Source: STF1-138 sp964386425
Lineage (GTDB): Bacteria; Patescibacteriota; Patescibacteriia; UBA1558; S5-K13
Direction of reading: 5' to 3'
Assembly: GCA_964386425.1 (NCBI GenBank)
Contig: CAYLQO010000021.1
Location: 1-14,314, forward strand
DNA length: 14,314 nucleotides
Of the stretch, positions 7,164-14,314 are shown piece after piece. The notes under the pieces were generated by a model. The model was not told the origin of the DNA. It did not search any database and saw only the letters and a program-made list of their open reading frames with translations. Made by a program: the position numbers and the translations under genes. Position 1 is the first letter of the stretch; each line of letters starts with the position of its first letter.

Positions 7164-10100
7164 CAAACTACTGACTTTGCACACATGGCTGTTACTACCG
7201 GTAAATGGATTTGGGATAAATTAGGAAAAGTTTGGGATTCTTTGAAAAAAACAATGACAGCAGTAACATATAAAAAAGTTTTAGGAACATTTTTAAATAA
7301 TTTAGCTTATGATGCAGCAGTTGATCTAGCAGAGGGCGCTGAGGGTAAAAAACCAAAAATTTTTACAACTGGTTGGAAAGACTATTTAAAAAATGCAGGA
7401 GATGCAGCAGCAGGAGAATTTTTAATAGAATTTGGTAGTAATGTTTCTAGTACCGGAGCTATAGCTGGGCTTGATATTTGTAATCCAAAAGATCCAAATT
7501 TTAAAATAGATATTGTAACACAACAATTTGCGTTTAAATCAGGACAAAAAAAGACAGTTGAATGTACCCTAAGTGATATGGCAGATAAATGGGGAGATTT
7601 GGGAAAAAAATATTATGAAGATCCCTTATCAATGCTTTCTTTAAATGGTGCATCTCTTTCTAAATTGGGATTTCCAGGAGGAGATGGTGAAGAGGCAAAG
7701 GCAAGGGTTTTACAAAGTATTTTAAATCCAACAGAGAGTGATGCTGCAATACAATTATCTTTTTCAGATGAATTAGAAAAGAAACAGCGAGAGGCAGAAG
7801 CATTAGCCGAAAAGAAAAGACAAGAAGACGCAGCTGCTGCTAGCGGAGCAAAAACACCAGAAGATGCAATAACGGGTGATAAAACAGAACTACCAGCAAC
7901 AACAGAAGCTGAACAAAAAAAGGCTGCAGGCAGTGATCCAAAGAAGAATCAAATGTTAGAATTTACAGGAGATGTTGTTGCTGACTCACTTGGTGTTTTT
8001 ATTGATACTTTATCAAATAGAGTTTTTGATAAAATAACCAAACAAATTTATAAAAGGTTAATGGGTGGCACAAATGAAGCATATGACTGGAAAAAAGCTG
8101 GTAATCAGTTAATTGGTAATACAGAACCAACATCCATAAGGGATTATATAGATCAAATTTATTCTTCAGTAAAAAAGATTTCATATAATACAAATATAAC
8201 AGACATTGATTTAATAGGTGAAATGCAGATGTCCATGAGAGATCCACAGTCAGGAATACCGGGAAGTTTAAATGATTCTGTTATTGACTCTGATTTTGCA
8301 GAGGTTTTAAGAAGGGCTCAGACAGGAGACCCAGTAACACTTAGACAAGCCATGGAAGAAGGTTTAATAAGTGGAAGTAAAATCTTTGGATTTACTAATT
8401 TAAATAATACTCAAGATCCAGAACAGCCAGATCTAAATGATGGAATTTCATATGACAATATGAAAAAATTAAGAAAAAATAGAGTAATTCCCGTTGGTTG
8501 GGAAATGGCAGCTTTAAAGATTGCGCAAGCAGCAAAAGATGGAACTCCAATTTGTCCAACAAATGGTTGTACTTTAAATGATGTTGTTAGTCAATATAAT
8601 CAATACGGTACATACAAACAGAATGAAGTAGAAATAAAAGATAAATTGTGTGGTTGGAGATCTTATCCGTCTCTTTATGTTACAAGAGAACATTGTACTA
8701 AATTATATATGGAGCAAAATTTTGGATTGACAGATATAGAAGTAAGGTGGGCTGGTACTTCGAATGTTCCTGGAACGGGAATTTGTTATAAATATAATTT
8801 TGATGAAAATGGATTTTTACAACAACAAGATGGTATTGTAGAACAACAAACAATAAATAATGAGGAGGATTGTTTGAATACTGATTTAATAAGTTCAACA
8901 GCATATTACGAATGGGTGCCAGGCGGATGTCTTATAAAAGAAAAAGGTGAAGCACCACTTTGTGGACTTGTTAATCCTGACTGGGTGCTTAAAGTACCAA
9001 CACAAAAGTGTTTTGCAAAAGGATATTACAGCGCACTTGAAATGGATGAAAGTTCAAATAGATATCAGGACTGTGCTGATCCAAGGCAATGTCTAAAAGA
9101 AGATGAGAATGGAAAATGTATTGGTGGTTATGGCTATTGTCTAAGAGAAAAAAATATTTGGAAATTTAAAGGAGATGTTTGTGAGGAACAATATAATGGT
9201 TGTGTCACAGTAAGGGATGATGAAAACAAAGAACAATCATATTTAATTAATACATTGAAAGATTGCCCACAAGAACAAGTTGGCTGTAGGCAATATTTAA
9301 ATATAAAAACAGCTTCAGGTACATCCTATATTTGGGGAGAGGATACAACTGGACTTTATTTAAACGGAAGTACGGTGTCTTGTAATAAAACAAATGAAGG
9401 ATGTAATAATTTTATTAATATAGAAAGAGGAGTTAATTTAATTCCAAATGGAAGTTTTGAAATAGATGAGGGAAAACAAAATGGATCTCCAGATGGATGG
9501 AGTATTAGTAGATATGTGTTATCTACAAATGACATGGTTTCTGGAAGATATTCACTTATGAGTTCATCTCAATCGGTTATTGAAATAGATGAGAATATTA
9601 TAATTGACGGCGAGGTTCTTGGTGAGACTATTGAAAATATTGAAAATCCCCCTGGCGATGGTTCTACTGGTCTTGATGGTAATGTAGTAGGTGATACTCC
9701 AGAGGTTGGTAGCGGAAATAGTGATTTATCTATGAGTATAAAGGTTCCAGGTAGAGGAAATTATGTTTTAAGTTATTATGTAAAAAATATTAGTGGGGAT
9801 ACTCGCATAACACCATATATAAATAATCAATCACTAGAAGGCGCTAAATTTGATGAATCTAGTGCTACTGATTGGGTTAGAAAATATGCAACATATACAA
9901 TTACAAGTAATTCAGTAAATACTGTTACGTTATTAATTCAGGGCAGGGGAAATTTTTATCTTGACAATATTCAATTTGAATATGTAAATCAATCAATTTC
10001 AAATTTTTCATCCCTTATTGATGGAGACATTATAAACACAGAAGAATTATCACCAAGTGGGTACAATGAATATGGAAGCGTTTCAAATGTTTTCTTTAAA

Positions 10101-13100
10101 AAGGCACCAGATTATTATAATTGCAAGAGTGCTACTCCAGCCCAAGAATGTAATAATTATACTAAATATTGTCCAAAAGAAGATAATGGTTGTGAGCTAT
10201 ATACGCCTACTGCAAGTGGAGATGCACCAATAAGTGCAGTAATTACACAAAATGATATTTGTCCATCTGAATGTAATAAATTTCAATCATACGCACAACT
10301 TCCAAATTATTTTGATAAATTAGAAGCTAACTCTATTCCTGATCCAATTACTAGAAATTTTATAGCTGATACTGCAAAAAATTGTTCTGAACCATCATGT
10401 GAAGAATTCACAAATGTAGATGCAATATCTCAGGGTGGTGAGGGAAGAGAATATTACAAATCATTAAGACAGTGTGTGAAACCAGAGGATATTTATCCAG
10501 ACGAAATAACAATATATTATACATGGGAAGGATCAGATACAGCAGGATTTCAATTAAAAACCTGGCAATTATTAGAAAGTAATATTCAAGATTCTGGAGT
10601 TGGTTATGCTCCTTGTACAAACATTGAAATTAGTGGACGCGAGTGTTCTGATACAGAAGATTTTCTTGTGAGGTCTTGTAATACAAGTGATTTAGATTGT
10701 AGAACCTTTTATGATATGAATGCTAATTCATATAATAGATTAGCATCAAAAACAATTCCAATTAGTAATGAATGTACAAATTTAAGAAGAGTGCTAAGTA
10801 ATGTTGTTTATAAAGCAATTCCATCAATGAGTCAGAAATGTTCAAGTTCAAATGTTGGATGTTTAGAATATAAAGGAAATAATGGAAATAATGTAAGAAA
10901 TATTTTTAATGCGGATTTCGAAGGTGGCACAATAAATCCATGGAATTTTTCAAATGGATTGAGTGCATATCCATCAACCGAATCATTACAATATGGTGGT
11001 TCCTCGATGGCCGTCTATACAACAAGTCCGTCAGCAACACAATTTACGCTCTCATATAATTTAACAGAAAATGGTATTAATATTATCCCAGGAAGAGAAT
11101 ATACTTTAAGTTTTTGGGTAAAGAAATTTAGCAATAATTATTCGGGAGCTCATGATACTTGGGGGACAGAAATTCCAATGACTAGGGGATTTGATAATTT
11201 ATCTTTTATTAATAAAGCAAAAGCACAAGAAGGTTTGAGTTTGTTATTTACTTCACCAATTGTCAGTAATTCGGATTGGGAACTTAGACAACTTAATATA
11301 GCTGTTGCACCATCAAATATAACAAATGAAACACAAGTTTCGCTCGTAATTAACATATCAATTACTAATACTCAGGATAGAAATGATGGAATATATATAG
11401 ATAACATAACACTAAAAGAATTTAAGAATAATTTTTATAAGATAAGGGATTCTTGGAATACTCCACGTGTTTGTGTGGATGCTGATAATAATGGAAGTAT
11501 TGATAATACATATTTAGGATGCGAGCAGTATAAGAAAAGAGACAAATCACAAGAATATTTATATCAATTTAGTGATACATGTAATTCAGAAAATGTGGGA
11601 TGTCGCGCTGTTATTGATACGCAGAATTCTCAAATGCCATTTAAACAAGTATTTAATGCATATTGTAATAATGTGGGTAGCGCAGGCAATCCAGAATGTA
11701 CAAAAGATAAATATTATTATTTAAATGATAAAGAAAACCCTCTTTCTGGAAATGAATCAAGTAGTATGGTAAAAACCAGAGAAGACGCAATTGAATATAT
11801 TATAGAAGACAATAAATATAAATGTGCAAATACAGCAAAGGGATGTCAGAATTTAGCAGCTTTAGATAACGAAGGAAATCCAAGTGATGTGTTTAAGATA
11901 AATAATCCAGATAATTATATATCAGATGATTATTTCGGTGGACAAAATCAGATATTATGTTTGGCTGGTTATGATAACTGTGTGGCACTTAAAAAATCAG
12001 ATGGTAGTTATTTATTCAAAATTCATCCAAGAGAACAAACATGTGAGTACAGAAAGGCAGAAATTAGTTCAGGATTACCAGCTGGTTTCTATAGAACAGG
12101 AACAGATGTGTCTTGTGATGGATTGCTATATAATAAAAATTATGAAGATTTTATAAATAATATAGAATATACACTTTTAGATGATACAGCATTCCCTGAT
12201 TTTAATAGTTCTTATGCAGCTACCTGTCCTAAAAATCAAAATTCCTGTACGGCATTTATAGATCCACAAGACAATTTAAATCAAATACCGGAGGCCCTTG
12301 ATTTTATGAACTCAAGTTCTGTAGATCCTAGATGGGATATCTTCGATTTAAATAATGAAGGTACGATAACAGATGCCAGTGGAACAGTTAGCGCTTCTTC
12401 ATCAATTATTAAGTTTGGATCTAGCTCGGGTGAGTTAGTAAAAAATTCTTTTAATTTTTCAGTTGAACAAAATCAGATATATAAATTAAGTGCTTTTGTA
12501 AAATTTGATCCATCGACAACAAATCAGGATAGATTTATTTCGACATCTCTAATGTGTAAAAAGAATAGAACACCAAATGATTATTATTTTTCAGCTGACG
12601 GAAATAAATTACCATATGCAACTCCAGATCTAAATTCTAATTATTTTGTAAAAGAAAATTCTGGCAATAGTGATAAATGGATACATGTTTATGGTCTATA
12701 TTCAATAGAACCAGGTGCAAATTTTTGTAATGTAGCTTTTTATTATGGTGGAAATGGTGGAGATATATCAATTACAAATATAGAGTTTGAAAAAGTAAAT
12801 GGATATTATACATATATTGATAATCAAAATATAGACAGAACAAGTTGTGAAAAACCAAATATGGAAGGTGGTTGTGTATTATTTCATCAAATAACGGATC
12901 CAACCCTACGTTGGAATGCAGAAAAAAGTTATTATAACGCTAACTTAAACACTGGAGATATATATTCGGCCGGAGATTCAAATGTATTATTAAGAGTTGT
13001 AAAAGATAGAACTTGTGGCGAGTGGGCAACCTGTGGATCTTCTATAAAGACAATTGATGATAAAACAGGACAAGAAAAAAATTCATGTGTATCTCTCGTG

Positions 13101-14314
13101 GCTTGCGATTCTTTATCTACTGATAATTCTCAGTGCGATAACTTTATATTTAGAAATGACAACATAAAACCACTTACATTTGATGATTACCAAAGAGAGT
13201 TGGGTAATAATTTGTCGTGGTCAGAGATGGATTATAGCGGATATTCTATACCAGGACTTTATCCAGTAGATAGTTTAACATCATTTCAAATTGGTTCATC
13301 AACCAGTAATTATAAACTTGGAAAAGCAATTATAAAAAGAAATACAGCTGGACAAAGTATAATTTATAAATTTGGGCCAGGTGTTGATCCTATTAAATCA
13401 TATTTTGATTCCAGTATATATTTACCAAATCAGTATAAATCATGCAGATTATATCCAGAAAAAGATTCTCCATTTATTTGGACTCCTCAGATAGTTTTAA
13501 ATCAAGATATTTTAGGAAGTGGATCAACTAATTATGCAATTCCAACATCTTTAAATCAAAGATTTCAAAGTGCAAATATTTGTCAACCAAAAGCATTTAA
13601 TATATCTGGTACTGCTTCATCCGTGAATTGGTCAGAGGGACTAAATAATGATTGTGATTGTAGTTATACAAAAGTAACATATGGCCCATCAAAGAATTTA
13701 TACTTCCCTTATGACTCCGGCAATATTCCAAATGAAATTCAAGATGAATATCAAGAAGGTGTTTCCATAAAGAAAAAATCACAGACAAATGTATTGGGTT
13801 GGAGAGGATTTTGTTTAGAAAATGATGCTTCATTTTTATCAACTCCTAAAGATACAGTAGGAGATGGTAGATATGAAACTAGATGTTTATCTTGGTATCC
13901 GGTAGATGCATTAAATGGAGAAATAGATTCATATTCTGTTTCAATGGAATCCAAAGTTCCAGTTCCAAGTAATTCAAGTATTTGTTTGATGTCTGAAGAT
14001 TATGTACTGCCACAGGACAGAATTTATTGTGCTTATTGGAGTTCTTTGAATAATGAAACAGATGCCGGATTTGAGAACAATAATTCCACGGATAGTGCTC
14101 AATGTAATGTATTAGCAATAGTTCCTCAGGGATCAAAAGTAAAAGCTCAAGTGGCCGCACAAAACTTTTCACTATTAACGAATAATTGGATACCAGCATC
14201 TAATAATGAGAATATTATATTGGAAACCCTTCCACAGTCGGGATGTAAAATTATATATGGTTCTACTTGGCAAGGTTGGTATGCTAGTCATGTAACAAAT
14301 CAATCTAATTATTG
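7071..14314 (+). CDS. Giant exported cysteine-rich multidomain protein (3' end beyond window)
   Basis: An open frame of 2414 complete codons with no stop before the window ends, so the product is longer still. Residues 1-31 form a signal peptide (basic start, long Ile/Leu core, likely cut after SYA). Residues 32-480 hold an alpha-helical region with only two Cys and a charged, Ala/Glu/Lys-rich coiled-coil-like linker (about 233-290). From residue 495 on the protein is Cys-rich (about 70 Cys in total), with ten C-x6-C motifs between 704 and 1726. Three beta-sandwich modules resembling CBM4/9-type carbohydrate-binding domains lie at about 788-972, 1278-1451 and 1752-1913. The last part (about 2044-2279) has W/Y/P-rich motifs such as DYSGYSIPGLYP and CLSWYPVD. 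The protein is probably disulfide-bonded and located at the cell surface. I recall similar unnamed giants in other Patescibacteria but know no proven function; adhesion or a surface or secretion apparatus are guesses. It begins 4 bases after its partner gene, without a Shine-Dalgarno. Confidence 0.93.
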   Translation, partial: MINKKSKIILLLLTIIIIFNVTFVAPNKSYAQTTDFAHMAVTTGKWIWDKLGKVWDSLKKTMTAVTYKKVLGTFLNNLAYDAAVDLAEGAEGKKPKIFTTGWKDYLKNAGDAAAGEFLIEFGSNVSSTGAIAGLDICNPKDPNFKIDIVTQQFAFKSGQKKTVECTLSDMADKWGDLGKKYYEDPLSMLSLNGASLSKLGFPGGDGEEAKARVLQSILNPTESDAAIQLSFSDELEKKQREAEALAEKKRQEDAAAASGAKTPEDAITGDKTELPATTEAEQKKAAGSDPKKNQMLEFTGDVVADSLGVFIDTLSNRVFDKITKQIYKRLMGGTNEAYDWKKAGNQLIGNTEPTSIRDYIDQIYSSVKKISYNTNITDIDLIGEMQMSMRDPQSGIPGSLNDSVIDSDFAEVLRRAQTGDPVTLRQAMEEGLISGSKIFGFTNLNNTQDPEQPDLNDGISYDNMKKLRKNRVIPVGWEMAALKIAQAAKDGTPICPTNGCTLNDVVSQYNQYGTYKQNEVEIKDKLCGWRSYPSLYVTREHCTKLYMEQNFGLTDIEVRWAGTSNVPGTGICYKYNFDENGFLQQQDGIVEQQTINNEEDCLNTDLISSTAYYEWVPGGCLIKEKGEAPLCGLVNPDWVLKVPTQKCFAKGYYSALEMDESSNRYQDCADPRQCLKEDENGKCIGGYGYCLREKNIWKFKGDVCEEQYNGCVTVRDDENKEQSYLINTLKDCPQEQVGCRQYLNIKTASGTSYIWGEDTTGLYLNGSTVSCNKTNEGCNNFINIERGVNLIPNGSFEIDEGKQNGSPDGWSISRYVLSTNDMVSGRYSLMSSSQSVIEIDENIIIDGEVLGETIENIENPPGDGSTGLDGNVVGDTPEVGSGNSDLSMSIKVPGRGNYVLSYYVKNISGDTRITPYINNQSLEGAKFDESSATDWVRKYATYTITSNSVNTVTLLIQGRGNFYLDNIQFEYVNQSISNFSSLIDGDIINTEELSPSGYNEYGSVSNVFFKKAPDYYNCKSATPAQECNNYTKYCPKEDNGCELYTPTASGDAPISAVITQNDICPSECNKFQSYAQLPNYFDKLEANSIPDPITRNFIADTAKNCSEPSCEEFTNVDAISQGGEGREYYKSLRQCVKPEDIYPDEITIYYTWEGSDTAGFQLKTWQLLESNIQDSGVGYAPCTNIEISGRECSDTEDFLVRSCNTSDLDCRTFYDMNANSYNRLASKTIPISNECTNLRRVLSNVVYKAIPSMSQKCSSSNVGCLEYKGNNGNNVRNIFNADFEGGTINPWNFSNGLSAYPSTESLQYGGSSMAVYTTSPSATQFTLSYNLTENGINIIPGREYTLSFWVKKFSNNYSGAHDTWGTEIPMTRGFDNLSFINKAKAQEGLSLLFTSPIVSNSDWELRQLNIAVAPSNITNETQVSLVINISITNTQDRNDGIYIDNITLKEFKNNFYKIRDSWNTPRVCVDADNNGSIDNTYLGCEQYKKRDKSQEYLYQFSDTCNSENVGCRAVIDTQNSQMPFKQVFNAYCNNVGSAGNPECTKDKYYYLNDKENPLSGNESSSMVKTREDAIEYIIEDNKYKCANTAKGCQNLAALDNEGNPSDVFKINNPDNYISDDYFGGQNQILCLAGYDNCVALKKSDGSYLFKIHPREQTCEYRKAEISSGLPAGFYRTGTDVSCDGLLYNKNYEDFINNIEYTLLDDTAFPDFNSSYAATCPKNQNSCTAFIDPQDNLNQIPEALDFMNSSSVDPRWDIFDLNNEGTITDASGTVSASSSIIKFGSSSGELVKNSFNFSVEQNQIYKLSAFVKFDPSTTNQDRFISTSLMCKKNRTPNDYYFSADGNKLPYATPDLNSNYFVKENSGNSDKWIHVYGLYSIEPGANFCNVAFYYGGNGGDISITNIEFEKVNGYYTYIDNQNIDRTSCEKPNMEGGCVLFHQITDPTLRWNAEKSYYNANLNTGDIYSAGDSNVLLRVVKDRTCGEWATCGSSIKTIDDKTGQEKNSCVSLVACDSLSTDNSQCDNFIFRNDNIKPLTFDDYQRELGNNLSWSEMDYSGYSIPGLYPVDSLTSFQIGSSTSNYKLGKAIIKRNTAGQSIIYKFGPGVDPIKSYFDSSIYLPNQYKSCRLYPEKDSPFIWTPQIVLNQDILGSGSTNYAIPTSLNQRFQSANICQPKAFNISGTASSVNWSEGLNNDCDCSYTKVTYGPSKNLYFPYDSGNIPNEIQDEYQEGVSIKKKSQTNVLGWRGFCLENDASFLSTPKDTVGDGRYETRCLSWYPVDALNGEIDSYSVSMESKVPVPSNSSICLMSEDYVLPQDRIYCAYWSSLNNETDAGFENNNSTDSAQCNVLAIVPQGSKVKAQVAAQNFSLLTNNWIPASNNENIILETLPQSGCKIIYGSTWQGWYASHVTNQSNY
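9432..9986 (+). other. CBM-like beta-sandwich module 1 of the giant protein
   Basis: Residues 788-972. It opens with NLIPNGSFE and a later GW, runs through NYVLSYYVKN and closes with FYLDNIQFEYV. This 'N-x-S/D-F-E ... Y-x-L-S-x-x-V-K ... hydrophobic-D-N-I' layout is the one seen in CBM4/9-type carbohydrate-binding modules. An acidic Gly-rich stretch (about 838-884) interrupts it. Sugar binding is inferred from the fold type only. Confidence 0.6.
10902..11423 (+). other. CBM-like beta-sandwich module 2 of the giant protein
   Basis: Residues 1278-1451. It starts with IFNADFEGG and NPW, has GREYTLSFWVKK in the middle, and ends with IYIDNITLKEF. It has the same order of signature strands as module 1 but without the acidic insertion, which supports a common domain family. 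The fold is inferred from pattern. Confidence 0.6.
12324..12809 (+). other. CBM-like beta-sandwich module 3 of the giant protein (diverged)
   Basis: Residues about 1752-1913. The opening is diverged (DPRWDIFDLNNEG), but the central IYKLSAFVKF and closing ISITNIEFEK strands match modules 1 and 2. Two Cys inside the module (in SLMCKK and NFCNVAF) may form an extra disulfide. It is less certain than the first two modules. Confidence 0.45.

Larger units (their letters stand above)
9180..12248 (+). repeat. Dispersed C-x6-C protein motif, ten copies
   Basis: Within the giant protein the pattern C-x6-C followed two or three residues later by a hydrophobic or aromatic residue recurs at residues 704-711, 732-739, 771-778, 1034-1041, 1203-1210, 1257-1264, 1504-1511, 1585-1592, 1630-1637 and 1719-1726. 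The residue before the second Cys is usually Gly (otherwise Asn, Ser or Asp). Examples are CPQEQVGCRQYL, CSSSNVGCLEYK and CNSENVGCRAVI. A variant with eight spacer residues lies after the third beta-sandwich module (CEKPNMEGGC). The DNA copies are diverged, so this is a protein-level repeat, probably a disulfide hairpin. Confidence 0.75.

Noticed and set aside
7999..8247. Minus-strand open frame of 82 codons
   Set aside because: It lies wholly inside the giant plus-strand gene and its translation is Leu/Tyr/His-rich, as expected from the reverse complement of AT-rich coding DNA. The same holds for the minus-strand frames at 8698-8904, 10408-10620, 11150-11356, 13597-13842, 13751-13954 and 13879-14199.
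11926..12156. Plus-strand open frame of 76 codons in another frame
   Set aside because: Fully contained in the giant gene, with no start signal or recognisable domain; a shadow frame.
9180..12248. CRISPR array or DNA tandem repeat in the giant gene
   Set aside because: The repeats are at protein level only, irregularly spaced and diverged in DNA sequence; no direct repeat with spacers is present.
7071..14314. Possible recoded genetic code (TGA as Gly or Trp), as in some Patescibacteria
   Set aside because: No in-frame TGA occurs in any of the genes, Trp uses TGG throughout, and all complete genes end in TAA. The standard code suffices.

Overview
The window looks like a chromosome segment of an AT-rich bacterium (roughly 30% GC by eye), most likely a member of the Candidate Phyla Radiation (Patescibacteria, Parcubacteria-like). 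The clues are compact co-directional genes with gaps of 2 to 10 bases or overlaps, TAA as the only stop codon seen, almost no Shine-Dalgarno sequences, and a small calcium-loop membrane protein followed by a giant cysteine-rich exported protein. I know that last pairing only loosely from such genomes, so the lineage call is an inference. The standard code fits every gene: no in-frame TGA needs to be read through.

Bases 1-65 hold only the leader of leuS, with one strong inverted repeat. Bases 66-6108 form a tight plus-strand cluster: leuS (leucyl-tRNA synthetase), an MFS-type membrane transporter of unknown substrate, rsmA (16S rRNA dimethyladenosine transferase) and a polytopic GT-C-like membrane protein that overlaps rsmA by 22 bases. 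Two of the four are core translation functions, one is transport, and one is probably envelope glycan synthesis.

Bases 6109-6274 are the only real non-coding gap. It carries a weak candidate terminator and a good sigma-70-type promoter (TTTACT, 17 bp, TATAAT) just before the next gene, so a new transcription unit probably starts here.

Bases 6275-14314 are that second unit. First comes a 263-residue signal-anchored protein with two thrombospondin type 3-like calcium loops. Four bases later begins an uninterrupted reading frame of at least 2414 codons that runs off the window. It encodes a signal peptide, a short coiled-coil-like linker and then about 70 cysteines. Ten C-x6-C motifs and three carbohydrate-binding-module-like beta-sandwich domains are interspersed. 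The likely role of the pair is at the cell surface, for example in attachment or a surface appendage, but no function is proven. This giant gene is the most interesting object in the window. No RNA genes, CRISPR arrays, insertion sequences or tRNAs were seen.
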